64,000 nucleotides of DNA, from the NCBI GenBank assembly GCA_963662155.1, contig OY759263.1:20165165-20229164 (forward strand), given 5' to 3'. The translations under genes and the position numbers were made by a program. The notes under the pieces are model-generated. The model was not told where the DNA came from. It made no database searches and worked only from the letters and a program-made list of their open reading frames with translations. Every line of letters begins with the position of its first letter. The stretch's first letter is position 1. The DNA comes from Lamellibrachia columna. Lineage: Eukaryota; Annelida; Polychaeta; Sabellida; Siboglinidae. Below, piece after piece: positions 1 through 11,659 of this stretch.

Positions 1-66
1 AAGACCGTTTCGTAGACGGCCACGCCAGCCAACTTAATTCATCGCCAGTAACACGCGGTAACGACC

Positions 67-378
67 ATGATCACCACGTCGTCTCCACCCAAGCCAGGGC
101 AACGTTTCTACGCAATGATTAACAAACTCCTATATTTTCAGAGCGTAATCCTTTTCGCATCAGCCATGTTGGTGATATCCTGCTACGGCTCCAAACATGC
201 TCCAATCCACATTTACCGATTGTGCCTACAAGCGTGTTGGAAACAATTCACCAGATGCAACACGCAGTGCCATGGTCGAAATAGAAGTCCTCGCTTGGTG
301 CGGTGCGAGCGCAAATTGGACAAGTGCGATGCCAAATGCGAGAAAATACTTAAATCCTTGGAAAAAAATGCTGAGTAA
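67..378 (+). CDS. small secreted cysteine-rich protein, family unknown
   Basis: The ORF is 103 codons, with an in-frame stop at 13-15, so it is complete as it stands. The first Met (67) is followed by a polar stretch. A second Met at 115 opens a typical signal peptide (MINKLL, then a hydrophobic run to about residue 41, SCYG). I favour 115 as the functional start. The mature part is short and basic, with CxxxC spacings: a C-x3-C-x6-C-x3-C group, then C-x6-C-x3-C near the end. It ends 43 bases before a cluster of AATAAA signals, so this could be a whole gene or its last exon. I do not recognise the family. Function (peptide hormone, defence or venom-like peptide) cannot be assigned from sequence. 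Confidence 0.45.
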   Translation: MITTSSPPKPGQRFYAMINKLLYFQSVILFASAMLVISCYGSKHAPIHIYRLCLQACWKQFTRCNTQCHGRNRSPRLVRCERKLDKCDAKCEKILKSLEKNAE

Positions 379-420
379 GTTTCCAACCTCTATTCCTGAC
401 GAACGTTAAAGTATGTTGGA

Positions 421-436
421 AATAAATAAATAAAGT
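421..436 (+). promoter_or_regulatory. poly(A) signal cluster (overlapping AATAAA)
   Basis: Three overlapping AATAAA hexamers lie 43 bases after the stop of the cysteine-rich ORF, followed by a GT-containing stretch. The position fits a 3' UTR end for that ORF. Confidence 0.5.
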
Positions 437-2151
437 TGGGAAGGAAAGGATTTTCTTTAACCTACATTTCTTTGCGTCACGCAATCAACCATGTCATTAC
501 TAATACTACGACAGAGATCGGCAATGGCATTAGCCATGTAGCATTAGTACGTTCATTGGTTCCTTTGTGTTGATGTTTGTCTCATTATACAGACAGGCAT
601 ATGCACACATATAATATATGTTCTATGTATTTATCTTGATTAAAAATGCAGGATTAGTCGGATTATTGCTAAGATCAAAGCAATGCCCATCTCCCATTGA
701 TTACCACTATTCAATTAAGCATATGCACTTGTATACATCAACAGTTTATTACAAGCAGACAAAGATTACAGAACAAATTTCCCACATATTTCTTAGTTAG
801 TTAGTCCGGTACGCTTCGCTACAAATGGCAGAATCGCCATTAAGACAGTGCACGCCTGGTGGGTCAGTATCAGGCAGCTGTTTGCCAGTGCAGACGGTCA
901 ATGTCGTAGTATTTCTGATCTACTTTGATTACATCCTTGTATTTCAATTTATCTGCCCACTGAGCGCTTGCATGCAGTTAACTCCCCACAGAGGAAGAGA
1001 GGATAACCATCGAGAGGCGGTCATTAAACGTCCGCTGTATGTGTTCTAGCCATCGTACTATGTTGTCTGACAAAATAGCGACCAATCCTGTCAAGTCGCT
1101 GGAGACAGTGTCTATGTTTCAACCCATATATTGAATTGATCAGTGTGTACACACCCTTTGCACGTCTTTGTTCCCTGTGTGCTACTTTTGTTCTCAAGTA
1201 CGGCAACTTTCAGTTAGGCTTTAAGCAAACAAACAACGACGCCGCTGGAATGTATGTGGGAATTTGTCTCAGGTGCACTAGGAAAATGCTACACTTCTCT
1301 CGTGGTCTCTCTGGAATGAACAACGGCTTAAACATGGCATCAAGTACATATCTACATATCCAAAACAAATGATTGCTACACATTAACAACAGAGCTAATT
1401 TAATTGTTATTACTTGACGTGGCTTTCTAACAAGTCTTGTTAGAATCTTCTCCTCATATATCTACCATACGCATACACATGTGACGTGGTCGAATGTTAC
1501 TCTTACTTCAAAATAAAGATCAAAATAAACGAAAACTTGTCATCTCCTATGCCTAGCTTCGAATTCACCGGGCCGAATTCACCGTGAGCCGACATCACCT
1601 GTATCCGCGTTGACAGCTCGCTTCGATCCTAAGTGGACCGCGGTCGTCGACGCCCGTATCGCTGCCTGTGTTCTGCGGATTGGTGGCATCAACATAGCTT
1701 CCACTGCTGGGAATAATGTGGGCGCATCATCCTCTTTCAGAGATTTTACCACCAGTATAACCCAGGGCTACACATTCTCTGGTCCGGATCGTAGTCGAAA
1801 CAAGTTTTCTCAAAGCGAGCAAAGCCGGCTGTGCTTCGTCGGCTTAACGTTTGCTTTTTTTTAACAAAGTTGGCTCCGAAGGGAATTTAAACCAACTATG
1901 TTACTTTATTCTTACTACTGTTTGCATTACAATCAAACACCCCACAATAAACCATTATGGCACTCGCTTCTAAACGACCGATATCGCTATCAACAGGGCA
2001 CGGACCAGAGACGGTTTTCCCATAGGCATCATCGTCATATTCTGCTATAGACCCCTGGGGAGTCAGCTACGACATTACTGCCGTCCACACTGCCTACCCA
2101 GTGCCTCTCACGCGCCCGGCCTGGAATCAGCTCCTGCCACGGGAGCTAGAA
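437..2151. other. no convincing gene
   Basis: Only short ORFs of random appearance are present. A GC-richer patch at about 1,555-1,850 carries an 84-codon plus-strand ORF (from 1,610) with a doubled GAATTCACC motif just upstream. I see no splice signals, repeats or recognisable domain in it. Confidence 0.4.
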
Positions 2152-2470
2152 TCAGTGAGTTAGAGATAGAGACCACCACTCTTTGAATCCACGACAGGTT
2201 ACACATTTACCCCCTGTGTGGGATCTTTTACTTCCCCTGGCATAAATAAAAAGGTAGAAGGGACCAATGGCTTTTAGAGTCACTTCCGAAAGACACGGGC
2301 AAAGTGGGGTGAACGAAATTGCCCAGGTTTCGAAACGGCAGCAGGTGGTTTTGAACCCCGGTCCCTTCGACCGAAAAGTCCGATGCTCTACCACAGGTGG
2401 TTTTGAACCCCGGTCTCCTCGATCGAAAGCCCGACACTCTACCACACGACACCGCGCCCCACTGGTCCCA
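2152..2470 (-). mobile_element. tRNA-derived SINE, head partly duplicated
   Basis: On the minus strand the 5' end has an A-box-like TGGTAGAGTG and a B-box-like GGGTTCAAAACC. The segment holding the B box is present twice (about 2,345-2,380 and 2,395-2,432), a tandem duplication of the tRNA head. It continues into a body with CGAAAC...GGCAATTTCGTTCACCCCAC, a core shared with the elements at 46.4, 54.2 and 58.3 kb. The tail is shared with 58.03-58.26 kb. Confidence 0.7.
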
Positions 2471-2728
2471 TAGGCGACCATTATAACGTTCTTATGCCTA
2501 CATGGAATATTTATCCTACAATTTTCTTTAAACTTTTACAGCACATGACAGACCCACTAAGACACCTGCTGTGTAAAATTCGTGAAAATCACATCACTTT
2601 TTCGCACAAATTATTTCAACGCATGACACCCCAGCGTTTCCGTCATGAAAGTTCACTGTTTCCAAAATATGAGTACATCCTGCCTAATGGCCACTGTGTC
2701 CTTGCGCAATCGATATACCAACTGACAA

Positions 2729-2768
2729 ACGGCTTGTGGTTACCAACCTTCCGGTAACCACAAGCCGT
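2729..2768. repeat. perfect 16-bp inverted repeat (hairpin)
   Basis: Arms 2,729-2,744 and 2,753-2,768 are exact reverse complements (ACGGCTTGTGGTTACC) around an 8-base loop. The hairpin abuts a six-copy 38-bp tandem array. Confidence 0.85.
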
Positions 2769-2784
2769 GCTATTAATGGCCATT

Positions 2785-3013
2785 CGCAAACGGCGTTCAT
2801 CAAATAATAGCTATATATGTAGCGCAAACGGCGTTCATCAAATAATAGCTATATATGTAGCGCAAACGGCGTTCATCAAATAATAGCTATATATGTAGCG
2901 CAAACGGCGTTCATCAAATAATAGCTATATATGTATCGCAAACGGCGTTCATCAAATAATAGCTATATATGTAGCGCAAACGGCGTTCATCAAATAATAG
3001 CTATATATGTAGC
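2785..3013. repeat. 38-bp minisatellite, six copies
   Basis: The unit contains CAAACGGCGTTCATC and AGCTATATATGTA. Copies start near 2,787, 2,825, 2,863, 2,901, 2,939 and 2,977, almost identical (one G-to-T change at the fifth junction), so the array is young or homogenised. Confidence 0.95.
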
Positions 3014-3548
3014 GCAGTCGGCGAAAATTAATGAAACGTTACATTTATTTAAGACGAAACAACAGATTTTGTACGTAACACACCACGCAGAATGTACGTA
3101 ACTCACCACGCAGAATCTCGAGGCTTAATTCAGATTAGGTTGGATGCGTCAAAACGTTGCCACGGTCACTGTTCAGTACAGATACCAGTTAACAAGACAG
3201 ATGAGAAACAGATGACCTTATGCAGTAGATGACGACGAGTGAGTGGGTGTCTTCGCTAACAGGTGCGTGTGTGTCGTCTACAGTCCAGGTGTCTGTCTGG
3301 GACAATCCACTGTGGCGAATGTCCACAGCTTATCGCAGGCTACTGCACGGTCCCGCTAATATCGTCACGTCGTCATTACGGACACCACAGAACGTGCTCT
3401 AAATATCTGACCGAGAAAATAGTTTTAGTTAACTAAAGTCAACATTAAATACACTTAAATTACCAGGCTGTCGTGAATTGGGATAGTAGTGTGATGTTAG
3501 CTCACCGTGATTACAAAGCAGGTCAAGGATTTAACAAGTATTTAACTA

Positions 3549-3588
<40 letters not shown>

Positions 3589-5208
3589 CTAGTGTTGTCA
3601 AACCACAGTTAGGCTTCTTTCATAAACTATAGTATCTCGATTCTGGAATCAACTAAGATCGACTGTCATCGTCGCTACAGAAGAATGTAGCAAGTAACGA
3701 GCGGACGACCTCAGCACTAGCAGTCGCACTGAGAGCCACCAACACTCGCCATTGGCTTTAGTGAGGTCGGGTTAAGGCCTCCCGATCATCAAGGCAGATA
3801 TTATCAAACCATACTGTTAGGCTGTTGAGTAGTCAAGTCAGCGTATGATAGCAGCAAAACACGACAATTTGGTAATCAAACGTAATAATTTGGTGTCATA
3901 TATTCGGCGATTGGTTGTCAGTATTTCTAGAACTAGAAGTCTCGCTGCGGTAGCTAAATGATGCCTGCCGGCGAAACAAAACTAGATCCACCTTTCCACT
4001 AGCACGTACAACCACCTACCATTGTCACGTACAGTTTATACATGCATGGTTACATAACTATATTAGCGTCTACCTTTGAAATCACGTGTTGTTTCTACAG
4101 CGCCACGTGTTATGACAGACAGCGTCCATGGTAGTCATATAATGTGCGTTTCATGGCGGATATTAGTAGTTTACCTTATTGCTTGAATGCATGCCATTCC
4201 TTTGCATGCAATTCTCTAATTATCGTTCTCTAGGTGAATCAAACAGAGGTCATTCGTTGGTCAAACCACATGTCTGATCTCAGCAATTAACCCCATAGAA
4301 CAAACATGATCTCCACACCAGACACGTTGTACAGCTGATGTTATCGTTCACATTAATTAATTAGCTTCTACAGTCAAGTTACTGGCTTTAACACAGGTCC
4401 AGTGACTCCAGCATGCACCTAGGAACAACTGTGTCGACCATCCTGTGGCCTGTTAACTGCCTGGCGGTTCTAGTCTATATATATATATATATGTGTTGTG
4501 GTCCAATGTGTTCAGTTGCCGCCTATTACCTTCTCACCGAATACCCAGATTCATTGTCACCTGTCAATTATTGCAAATACAGTGGACACTCGCTACTAAT
4601 GTCATCCTCGGGGCTCGGCCAAATTGACCTGAATAGCGTGCTGACCGTATTGGCAGAATTGTGTCGTAAACCTTACTGTTGTGGAAATAATTTCGGACTG
4701 TCCAAGGGTGACCATAATGGCGAAGTGCATTACGGAGGTGCTCGTAAAGCGAAGTTCGACAATACTCGCACTACTGTACTGCAAATAGCAAAAATGTATT
4801 TCAAAAAGTATTGCAAATACTTCGCAATACTCAGAGCAGAGTATTATTACGAGTATTTCACCCATGCTTGGTGCTGAGGTATCTTATCGATGGCTTGACA
4901 GTATTAAGCTTGTCAGTATTATAAAACAAACACGCTACACAGATAACTATGTATAAACTGCTATAGTTTCACCTGTTTTCGCATAGCACACATGTTATAC
5001 GTTACATCAATGCTGTTTACACCTGATATGCTGTTTACACCTGATATGCGTGTTGTTTATTCAGAGCCATAAACCGTCAAGCACGAGGACACAGATTGTA
5101 AATAGTTCGTGTGATCTCGTTTTATAAACTATTCGCCTACAAAAGTGAAAACAACTCTGGTTTCGCTGCTCACGTATTCGTATTTGCCATCATTTAATTA
5201 AAATATAA
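3014..5208. other. non-coding; AT microsatellite and possible transposon ends
   Basis: No gene is recognised. An (AT)n run lies at 3,551-3,587. About 4,580-4,660 begins CAGTGGACACTCG and reads like a pogo/Tigger-type terminus. About 4,793-4,870 resembles a lone hAT-type end on the minus strand (AAGCATGGGTGAAATAC). Overlapping ORFs of 154 (plus) and 87 (minus) codons near 4.4-4.9 kb contain an AT microsatellite and look fortuitous. Confidence 0.4.
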
Positions 5209-5560
5209 CAACCTACCGACTCACGTAATTATATAATACCTAAAGAAGTTGTAATTATACAATAGCCTTTCCACCTGGTGTTTATAACAACCTACCAACT
5301 CACGTAAAGAAGTTGTAATCATATGATACCCTTTCCACCTGGTGTTTATAAAGACCTACCAACTCACGTAAAAAGAAGTTGTAATTACATAATACCCTTT
5401 CCACCTGGTGTTTATGACAACGTACCAACTCATGTAAACAAGTTGTAATTATATAATATTCTTTCATCCACCTGGTGTTTATGACAACCTACCAACTCAT
5501 GTAAACAAGTTGTAATTATATAATATTCTTTCATCCACCTGGTGTTTATAACAATAATTA
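5209..5560. repeat. 64-67-bp degenerate tandem repeat, five copies
   Basis: The block CCACCTGGTGTTTATAA with AAGTTGTAATTATATAAT recurs with CCACCTGGTG starting at 5,271, 5,335, 5,401, 5,468 and 5,535. Spacing drifts by 1-3 bases, showing indels between copies. Confidence 0.85.
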
Positions 5561-5598
5561 GTAGCTCTGTGGAATGTCAAATCCAGATGACTGGTTTG

Positions 5599-5604
<6 letters not shown>

Positions 5605-5658
<54 letters not shown>

Positions 5659-5680
5659 TCATACATACATACATACATAT
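5605..5680. repeat. (AT)n followed by (CATA)n microsatellite
   Basis: About 53 bases of pure AT dinucleotide run into five CATA units. Confidence 0.95.
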
Positions 5681-6612
5681 AGATATAACATATTTATTCA
5701 TACTACAATGTGAACAATTCAGTTAAAACAATGTTTACTGAGTACATAAATGAAACAGAGCAATGAAAGTAACTCGTCTTTGATTAAAAATAAGTGCTAC
5801 ACGCAGTCTCTATGTTGTACAATAGCTTTTGCAAATGAAACTTTGTTTATTAGTTTCTCATGAATAACAGAGAGAGAAGTACACGTAGTTTGTGAGAAGC
5901 ATGGATAAAGTGGTCAGTATAAACCAACCCATTTCCATTACATTTGTTACTTTTAACCTGGTTAATACCATTCAATACGTCGTCAACAGTAACAATATTT
6001 TCAGTCATTACACTGTGCGTCTGTTGGCCTTTGTATACTTTGTAACAATGAAGACATATCCTCTTCATTATAAGCTACTAAATTATACAATTCGTCATAT
6101 TTAGTTAGAGATAGAGTTTAGATAGAGTTTAGGTATACTTTCGACCCCTATTACATAAAATATTTTATTGAAAAATGGGGTTCTGTCAAGTAAAATAGTT
6201 TTCATGATTTGTCTTTTATTGTTGGTCCTACAGTAATGGTTAATGAGTACATACGCATGTTTTCATTCATAAAAAACTCATTTAGATACTCTGTGACCCC
6301 CAATCCATTCCTATGAATGTTTTGGTCAAAACGTGACTACAACATTGACAGACAGTGTTCACATATACTAGCAGTCTCATCAAGACAGGCTGACAGCAGT
6401 TGTGATGTCATTGCCTTTGGTTAATTTGAAAGTTATACTTCTCGAGAAAGACACAGCCCAGTCCCCAGGCTTTACAGAAAGAAGTTGCTTACATTCTACT
6501 TCTACAGAATTCCCAGGTGTGGGATATCGTTACTGATAACTATGCCTATCCACCTGGACACGGTGCATATGGTCAATGATAACTATGACAACTTATTCAT
6601 TATCAATTGAGG
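5681..6612. other. no gene seen
   Basis: AT-rich DNA with only short overlapping ORFs and no domain, splice or repeat signal that I can support. Confidence 0.4.
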
Positions 6613-6705
6613 TGCAATACCCAATGTACCAGTACCCAATGTACCAGTACCCAATGTACCAGTACCCAATGTACCAGTACCCAATGTACCAGTACCCAAT
6701 GTACA
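6613..6705. repeat. 15-bp tandem repeat, six copies
   Basis: The unit AGTACCCAATGTACC is repeated exactly. Because 15 is a multiple of three it creates a QCTST peptide repeat on plus and LVHWV on minus, so the ORFs there are by-products of the array. Confidence 0.95.
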
Positions 6706-7556
6706 AGATGTTTTCTCCATTTTCCTCCCAAAGTGTCACATACAATTGATTCACTTAAATTGCATCGACCAATTGTCGTTGTTGGCTTTTCAGTTTCTCT
6801 GCCTGATACGCCTCCAGGTGCGCACTGAAGAATGTCTATTACTGCCTGGTGGACTAGCGCAAGCTTATTTCTGATAATGAATGCTATTTCGGACATGGTA
6901 CTGATCCACCATTACCCAACTAGTTGGTTACTATTCCTGCAAGCAATGAAAACAAAATATTGATCTTTCTATATGACAAGGAAATTCTGTTTTAAATTTT
7001 CAACGAATAAATAATTTTACAGACAGCTTGTCACAGCTTCTTTCAACATTTTATTTTATTATTCAGTGGTTTTTCAGTTTAAAAAAAATTATCTGACTAT
7101 GTAAATCAACAAAAGTAGCTAGGGTATATTGTTAAAGGTGTCACTGTCAAATCATGATTGCTAAATTACCTCCACTTATATACGTCAATTTACTGGACAC
7201 AACCAGATTTGTAAGAAATTTATATATTTGATAATAAACAGCTTAGCAAACATGTGTTTCCAAATTATGTTATTTAAAAACCTGTGAAATTACATTCGGC
7301 ATGGTATATAGGTGTCATACACGCAATGTAATATTACTTGTGTGGCACCTATATCTCATACGTTATTACAGTTATATATTTGTGCTTGTCTTTTACATAT
7401 TGGTATTACATAAGTAGTCATATGCTGATTTATGAACCATTTGGAAATTATATTTTGTGAAAATTTGCATAACATGTGTGAAACCATGATATACCATGAC
7501 ATTACATGGTAAACTGTGGTAGACTATGCGTTTTCATATACTGTGCATGGTAAATG
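6706..7556. other. no gene seen
   Basis: AT-rich DNA. Near 7,480-7,520 are palindromic CCATG/ATGGTA motifs like those in the 37-bp array that follows and in the MITE at 54.5 kb. Confidence 0.4.
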
Positions 7557-7918
7557 TATATTTTACCATGGTTTCCCTGTTTCAAAACACCATGGTATTT
7601 TACCATGGTTTCCCTGTTTCAAAACACCATGGCATTTTACCATGGTTTCCCTGTTTCAGAACACCATGGTATTTTACCATGGTTTCCCTGTTTCAAAACA
7701 CCATGGTATTTTACCATGGTTTCCCTGTTTCAGAACACCATGGTATTTTACCATGGTTTCCCTGTTTCAAAACACCATGGTATTTTACCATGGTTTCCCT
7801 GTTTCAAAACACCATGATATTTTACCATGGTTTCCCTGTTTCAAAACACCATGGTATTTTACCATGGTTTCCCTGTTTCAAAACACCATGGTATTTTACC
7901 ATGGTTTCCCTGTTTCTT
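7557..7918. repeat. 37-bp palindromic minisatellite, ten copies
   Basis: Each unit holds CCATGGTATTTTACCATGG (an imperfect palindrome) plus TTTCCCTGTTTCAAAACA. TTTCCCTG recurs every 37 bases from 7,572 to 7,905. Since 37 is one more than a multiple of three and the unit has no stop in any plus frame, all three plus frames stay open and give a 37-residue peptide repeat. I treat these ORFs as artefacts of the array. Confidence 0.95.
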
Positions 7919-8094
7919 TCCTTTGTCTAGAAATGTAGAATGAATGAAATTAGAATTAAAAAGTAAGAAATCACGAAGATTTTTTCACCGATTAAAAAAA
8001 AATTGCATTATCTTTCTCCTCACATATTTGGCCATCAAATAAGGTGGGGGACCCTTGGATTTTAAACATTGACCTTTTTCTCCCACCTCTAGAC

Positions 8095-10088
8095 CAGGTG
8101 TGGGTCAAGTACTTGGGCAATATACTTAAGTACAAGTACTTTAAATTTTGCGAAGTTCAAGTATTCGTCTAAAAAATAGAGGCAAGTACAAGTAATTTGT
8201 GAAAAATTCAAGTACAAGTACAAAGAAATTTTAGTCAAGTACAGTCAAATACATCAAACACTACATTTATGTTTCATAATGGCTTAATGAGACATGCTGC
8301 ATGTCTTCACTGATCCCACACTTAGTTCATTGTCATGAAGCACTTGAGTAATTGTTAGCAATCGGAATCAAAGGTCAGTTAGGAGTCCTCCAGATCTGGA
8401 CAGTGGATATGGTCTAATCAATGAATTTAATAAGGATCATCTTAAACTAATCACTGTCACATATCTTGTTGCATTTTTCCTTTTAGGAAAATATTTCCGA
8501 TAGTTGTAACAGACTTTATAAAGTAGGGACATTCTCCGTAGACCCATACAATATAATTATGGTTTACCGCAATATATATATGTTATTTATACTTGAAGAC
8601 AGATGAATGCCTACCCCTACAAACAAATGGGAACTCCAAATATACGGTTACCTTTAACAGAACCCCTCCATTATACAGACATAGACATGGTAAAATATCT
8701 TTGTAGTTAGTCTACCAGTGACTAAACATTACCACCCCCCTAAACATGTACATCATTTGAAGGGGTAAAGGTGAGAAGATTTGTCCAAATTGCAACAAAG
8801 GGGACGTGTGGCAATTTGAAAAGTGTGTTGTCCTTGTTTGCAATGAAGACCACATGATACCAATCTACATACTTATACATCAGCCCTGTTTTTGTCCTTG
8901 TTTGCAATGAAGACCACATGATACCAATCTACATACTTATACATCAGCCCTGTTTTTGTCCTTGTTTGCAATGAAGACCACATGATACCAATCTACATAC
9001 TTATACATGAGCCCTGTTTTTGTCCTTGTTTGCAATGAAGACCACATGATACCAATCTACATACTTATACATCAGCCCTGTTTTTCTTTTGGTGCACAAA
9101 GGCAGTGTTACAATTTGCAATCTGTTTGTATTAGAAATTTGCAATTTATATTTTCTGATCTTAGACAACTGGTTGTTGAGAGGGTTAGAACGTGCCAATA
9201 CAACAGGCTAAAAATCTCCCTTTTAACCAGACTGCTGGCACCAGATTAGACTTGAGTCACCTTACTTCTACAGAGGAAGCCTCAGCTGGCAGTTGTTACA
9301 GTTAGCACTGTCAGCCAGTGCCATGTGGCATGGTCTCCTGACTGCATCAAAGGTATTTAATGGCTAACTGGTGAGTCAACTGATGAATGGCCCTTTATGG
9401 ACATCCTAGTGGCTTAACTAAACAAACAGATTTTGGCCTGAACTGGTAGCCTACAACTGTTTGCCCTACAAGGTGTTCCTGACTTGGAAAAGATGCTGCT
9501 GCCTTTTTTGGTAATGGCTAAATCTCAGCTGATTTAAGCGCTTATGCTGCTCCTTCCCTTTATGCATATAAACCAATCAACATCAACCATTGCCCTTAGC
9601 TATTCGTTGACAGACATAACATGAACAGTGTGGTCAGTTACTATGGTCATCATTACAATGTATTAACTATGTATTATTACAACTTGTTATTGTAACCATT
9701 GCACCATCATTTATGTTTCATGTCATGATGATGTGTGCAAAATAACAATAAACATACAGTAATTTTCATCGCAGTTATTTTTTTGCACCATTTATGTTTC
9801 ATGTCATGACGCTTCGTGAGAAAGAAAAACAACAGTAAACACAAGGTCATTTTTCCCAATTCTTGAGAGAGCCAAATATTTAACGAAAACATAAAAAGTA
9901 CTTGGGAAAGTACTTGCCAAGTCCAAGTACTTTGATGGTCAAATACATGTACAAGTACATGTACTGCATTCAGCAAAATGGCAAGTACAAGTCCAAGTAC
10001 TGCACTCAGCAAAATGGCAATTACAAGTACAAGTACAGTACTTGCTGTACTTAAGTACACAAGTACTCAAGTATTGAACCCATACCTG
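8095..10088. mobile_element. non-autonomous hAT transposon, 1,994 bp
   Basis: The ends are CAGGTGTGGGTCAAGTACTTG on the left and the reverse complement of CAGGTATGGGTTCAATACTTG on the right, with longer AAGTAC-rich subterminal repeats on both sides. The element is flanked by a perfect 8-bp duplication, CTCTAGAC (8,087-8,094 and 10,089-10,096), which fits the hAT target nTnnnnAn. It has no transposase-like ORF; the interior holds a four-copy 64-bp tandem repeat. Mobilisation would need an enzyme encoded elsewhere. Confidence 0.92.
8830..9085. repeat. 64-bp tandem repeat, four copies, inside the hAT element
   Basis: The unit begins GTCCTTGTTTGCAATGAAGA and copies start at 8,830, 8,894, 8,958 and 9,022, nearly identical apart from CATCAG/CATGAG. 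Confidence 0.95.
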
Positions 10089-10096
10089 CTCTAGAC

Positions 10097-11319
10097 CCAG
10101 CTGGGTATTTAGGGGGCCATGGACCTCTTTGGCTTTCTTTGTTTTTATGTAACCTGCGCCACTACCTGGTAGTATGACAAAGTAAGGGGTGACTAAGCTT
10201 GCCTCCCCCTTGAGATACTATAAATGCCACTGAATAGGCCCTAGGTGTAATAAATGTTCACCAATACCGTTAACTTAACAACCCCTAAACACCAACAACT
10301 ATGGAAGTTGTCATAAACTTACCAAGTCTTTATGAAATGAAATCATAAATAGACATGATATTTAGCATCAATTAAGCATTACAAAAGAGGAATACGCTAC
10401 GATGTCACTGACGCATATAAATTGGTCACATATATTACAAATCTAAAATGAGTGTCATGCAAATTTGTATTTACTTATTTGTCAATCTTTCGCATTTGTG
10501 GAACATCCGACCATACATTTTTAGCCTGTCCAACGGCAATAGGCGGAGAGCCATTTGCGCTCGCCCATTACCTGCGCGTCTGATCTGAGCCACATGTCGT
10601 AGATTACAATATTTACAAACAAACGCCTAGCGGACTGACTAGACACCAACCAGTCTAACGGAACCCGGGAACTTATCCCATTCGTTCGAGTTGGTTTCTA
10701 CTAACTGACTAGTATGTTGTTACCAGAAACTAATCAGAACATCACGCCAAACCGACTTTCTAGGCTGGCCTTTACTGCTGGCACGCTACCCGCACTCAGC
10801 AGGTCAGATGACATCACGATCATAAAGGGCCGGGAGCAACTCAAATACGGCCCACCGAATATATGGGTCAAATTAAGGCATGATCACAACTGAAGTTTTA
10901 CGGCGACACACTCAAGTATGACCACTTATGTTGCTACTTGGAGTCACTTTCCAGACCACTCGACCATCGATCACGTACCTGTTTCGATGCCGAGACGTTC
11001 CGCCGAGTGAACACATCGATAACAGGGCGATAGCACCACGCCCCTGAACGAATGTCGATGCAATGCATTACCTGCTTTCGATTAAACAGTCGTGCTAGTA
11101 CGCCAGTACGTGGCGCCTCTGGTCTTTTTGATATGATGTTGTACACCAGGCGTCACTACTATTTTTCACGACTCCTTTCGATCGATATAATTAGCGTCAA
11201 CATTACCGCTATGGGTGGGAAATACCGGTTCTCACGCGGTCTCGCTTTTTTGAAGAAAAAAAATTATTGTTTTGTACACGAAATCATTTTACCACATATA
11301 TTTACGAACAGAAGATGAT
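10097..11319. other. no gene seen
   Basis: Unique-looking DNA between the hAT element and a LINE. A 70-codon minus ORF (10,934-11,146) has no recognisable domain and no clear splice context. Confidence 0.35.
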
Positions 11320-11659
11320 AAAGTGGGGGAAGACGATGAGAGAGATGCTAGGGAGAGCTCACCTCAGCCTGGGAGGAGGCTGAGAGGAGGTAAGGCGACA
11401 GGTCGTAGGGAGACAGGACGAAAGGAGACGGGAAAGAAAGAAACGAGAGGGAAGACAACTAGAGCGAAGGAGAGGGGAGTGGGGGAGACAGGAGCGTAGG
11501 AGACAAGGGTGAAGTAGACGAGGGTGAAGGCGATGGGAGTGAGGGAGTCGGGAGGGATGGTGTCATGAAGGAAGGCGACGGGAGCACAAGTTAGCCACGA
11601 GACGTGGGGGAAAGGTGACAATTTGGTGGGTGAGAGATATATATATATATATATATAAC

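Noticed and set aside
2785..3013. CRISPR-like regular repeats
   Set aside because: Units are contiguous with no unique spacers, and the DNA is clearly animal; it is a minisatellite. The same applies to the 71-, 73- and 64-bp arrays.
4413..4877. 154-codon plus-strand ORF
   Set aside because: It contains an AT microsatellite (YIYIYM), overlaps an open minus frame and runs into transposon-like termini. No domain is recognised.
7516..7938. ORFs of 140, 134 and 87 codons in three frames
   Set aside because: All are the same 37-bp satellite unit in different frames.
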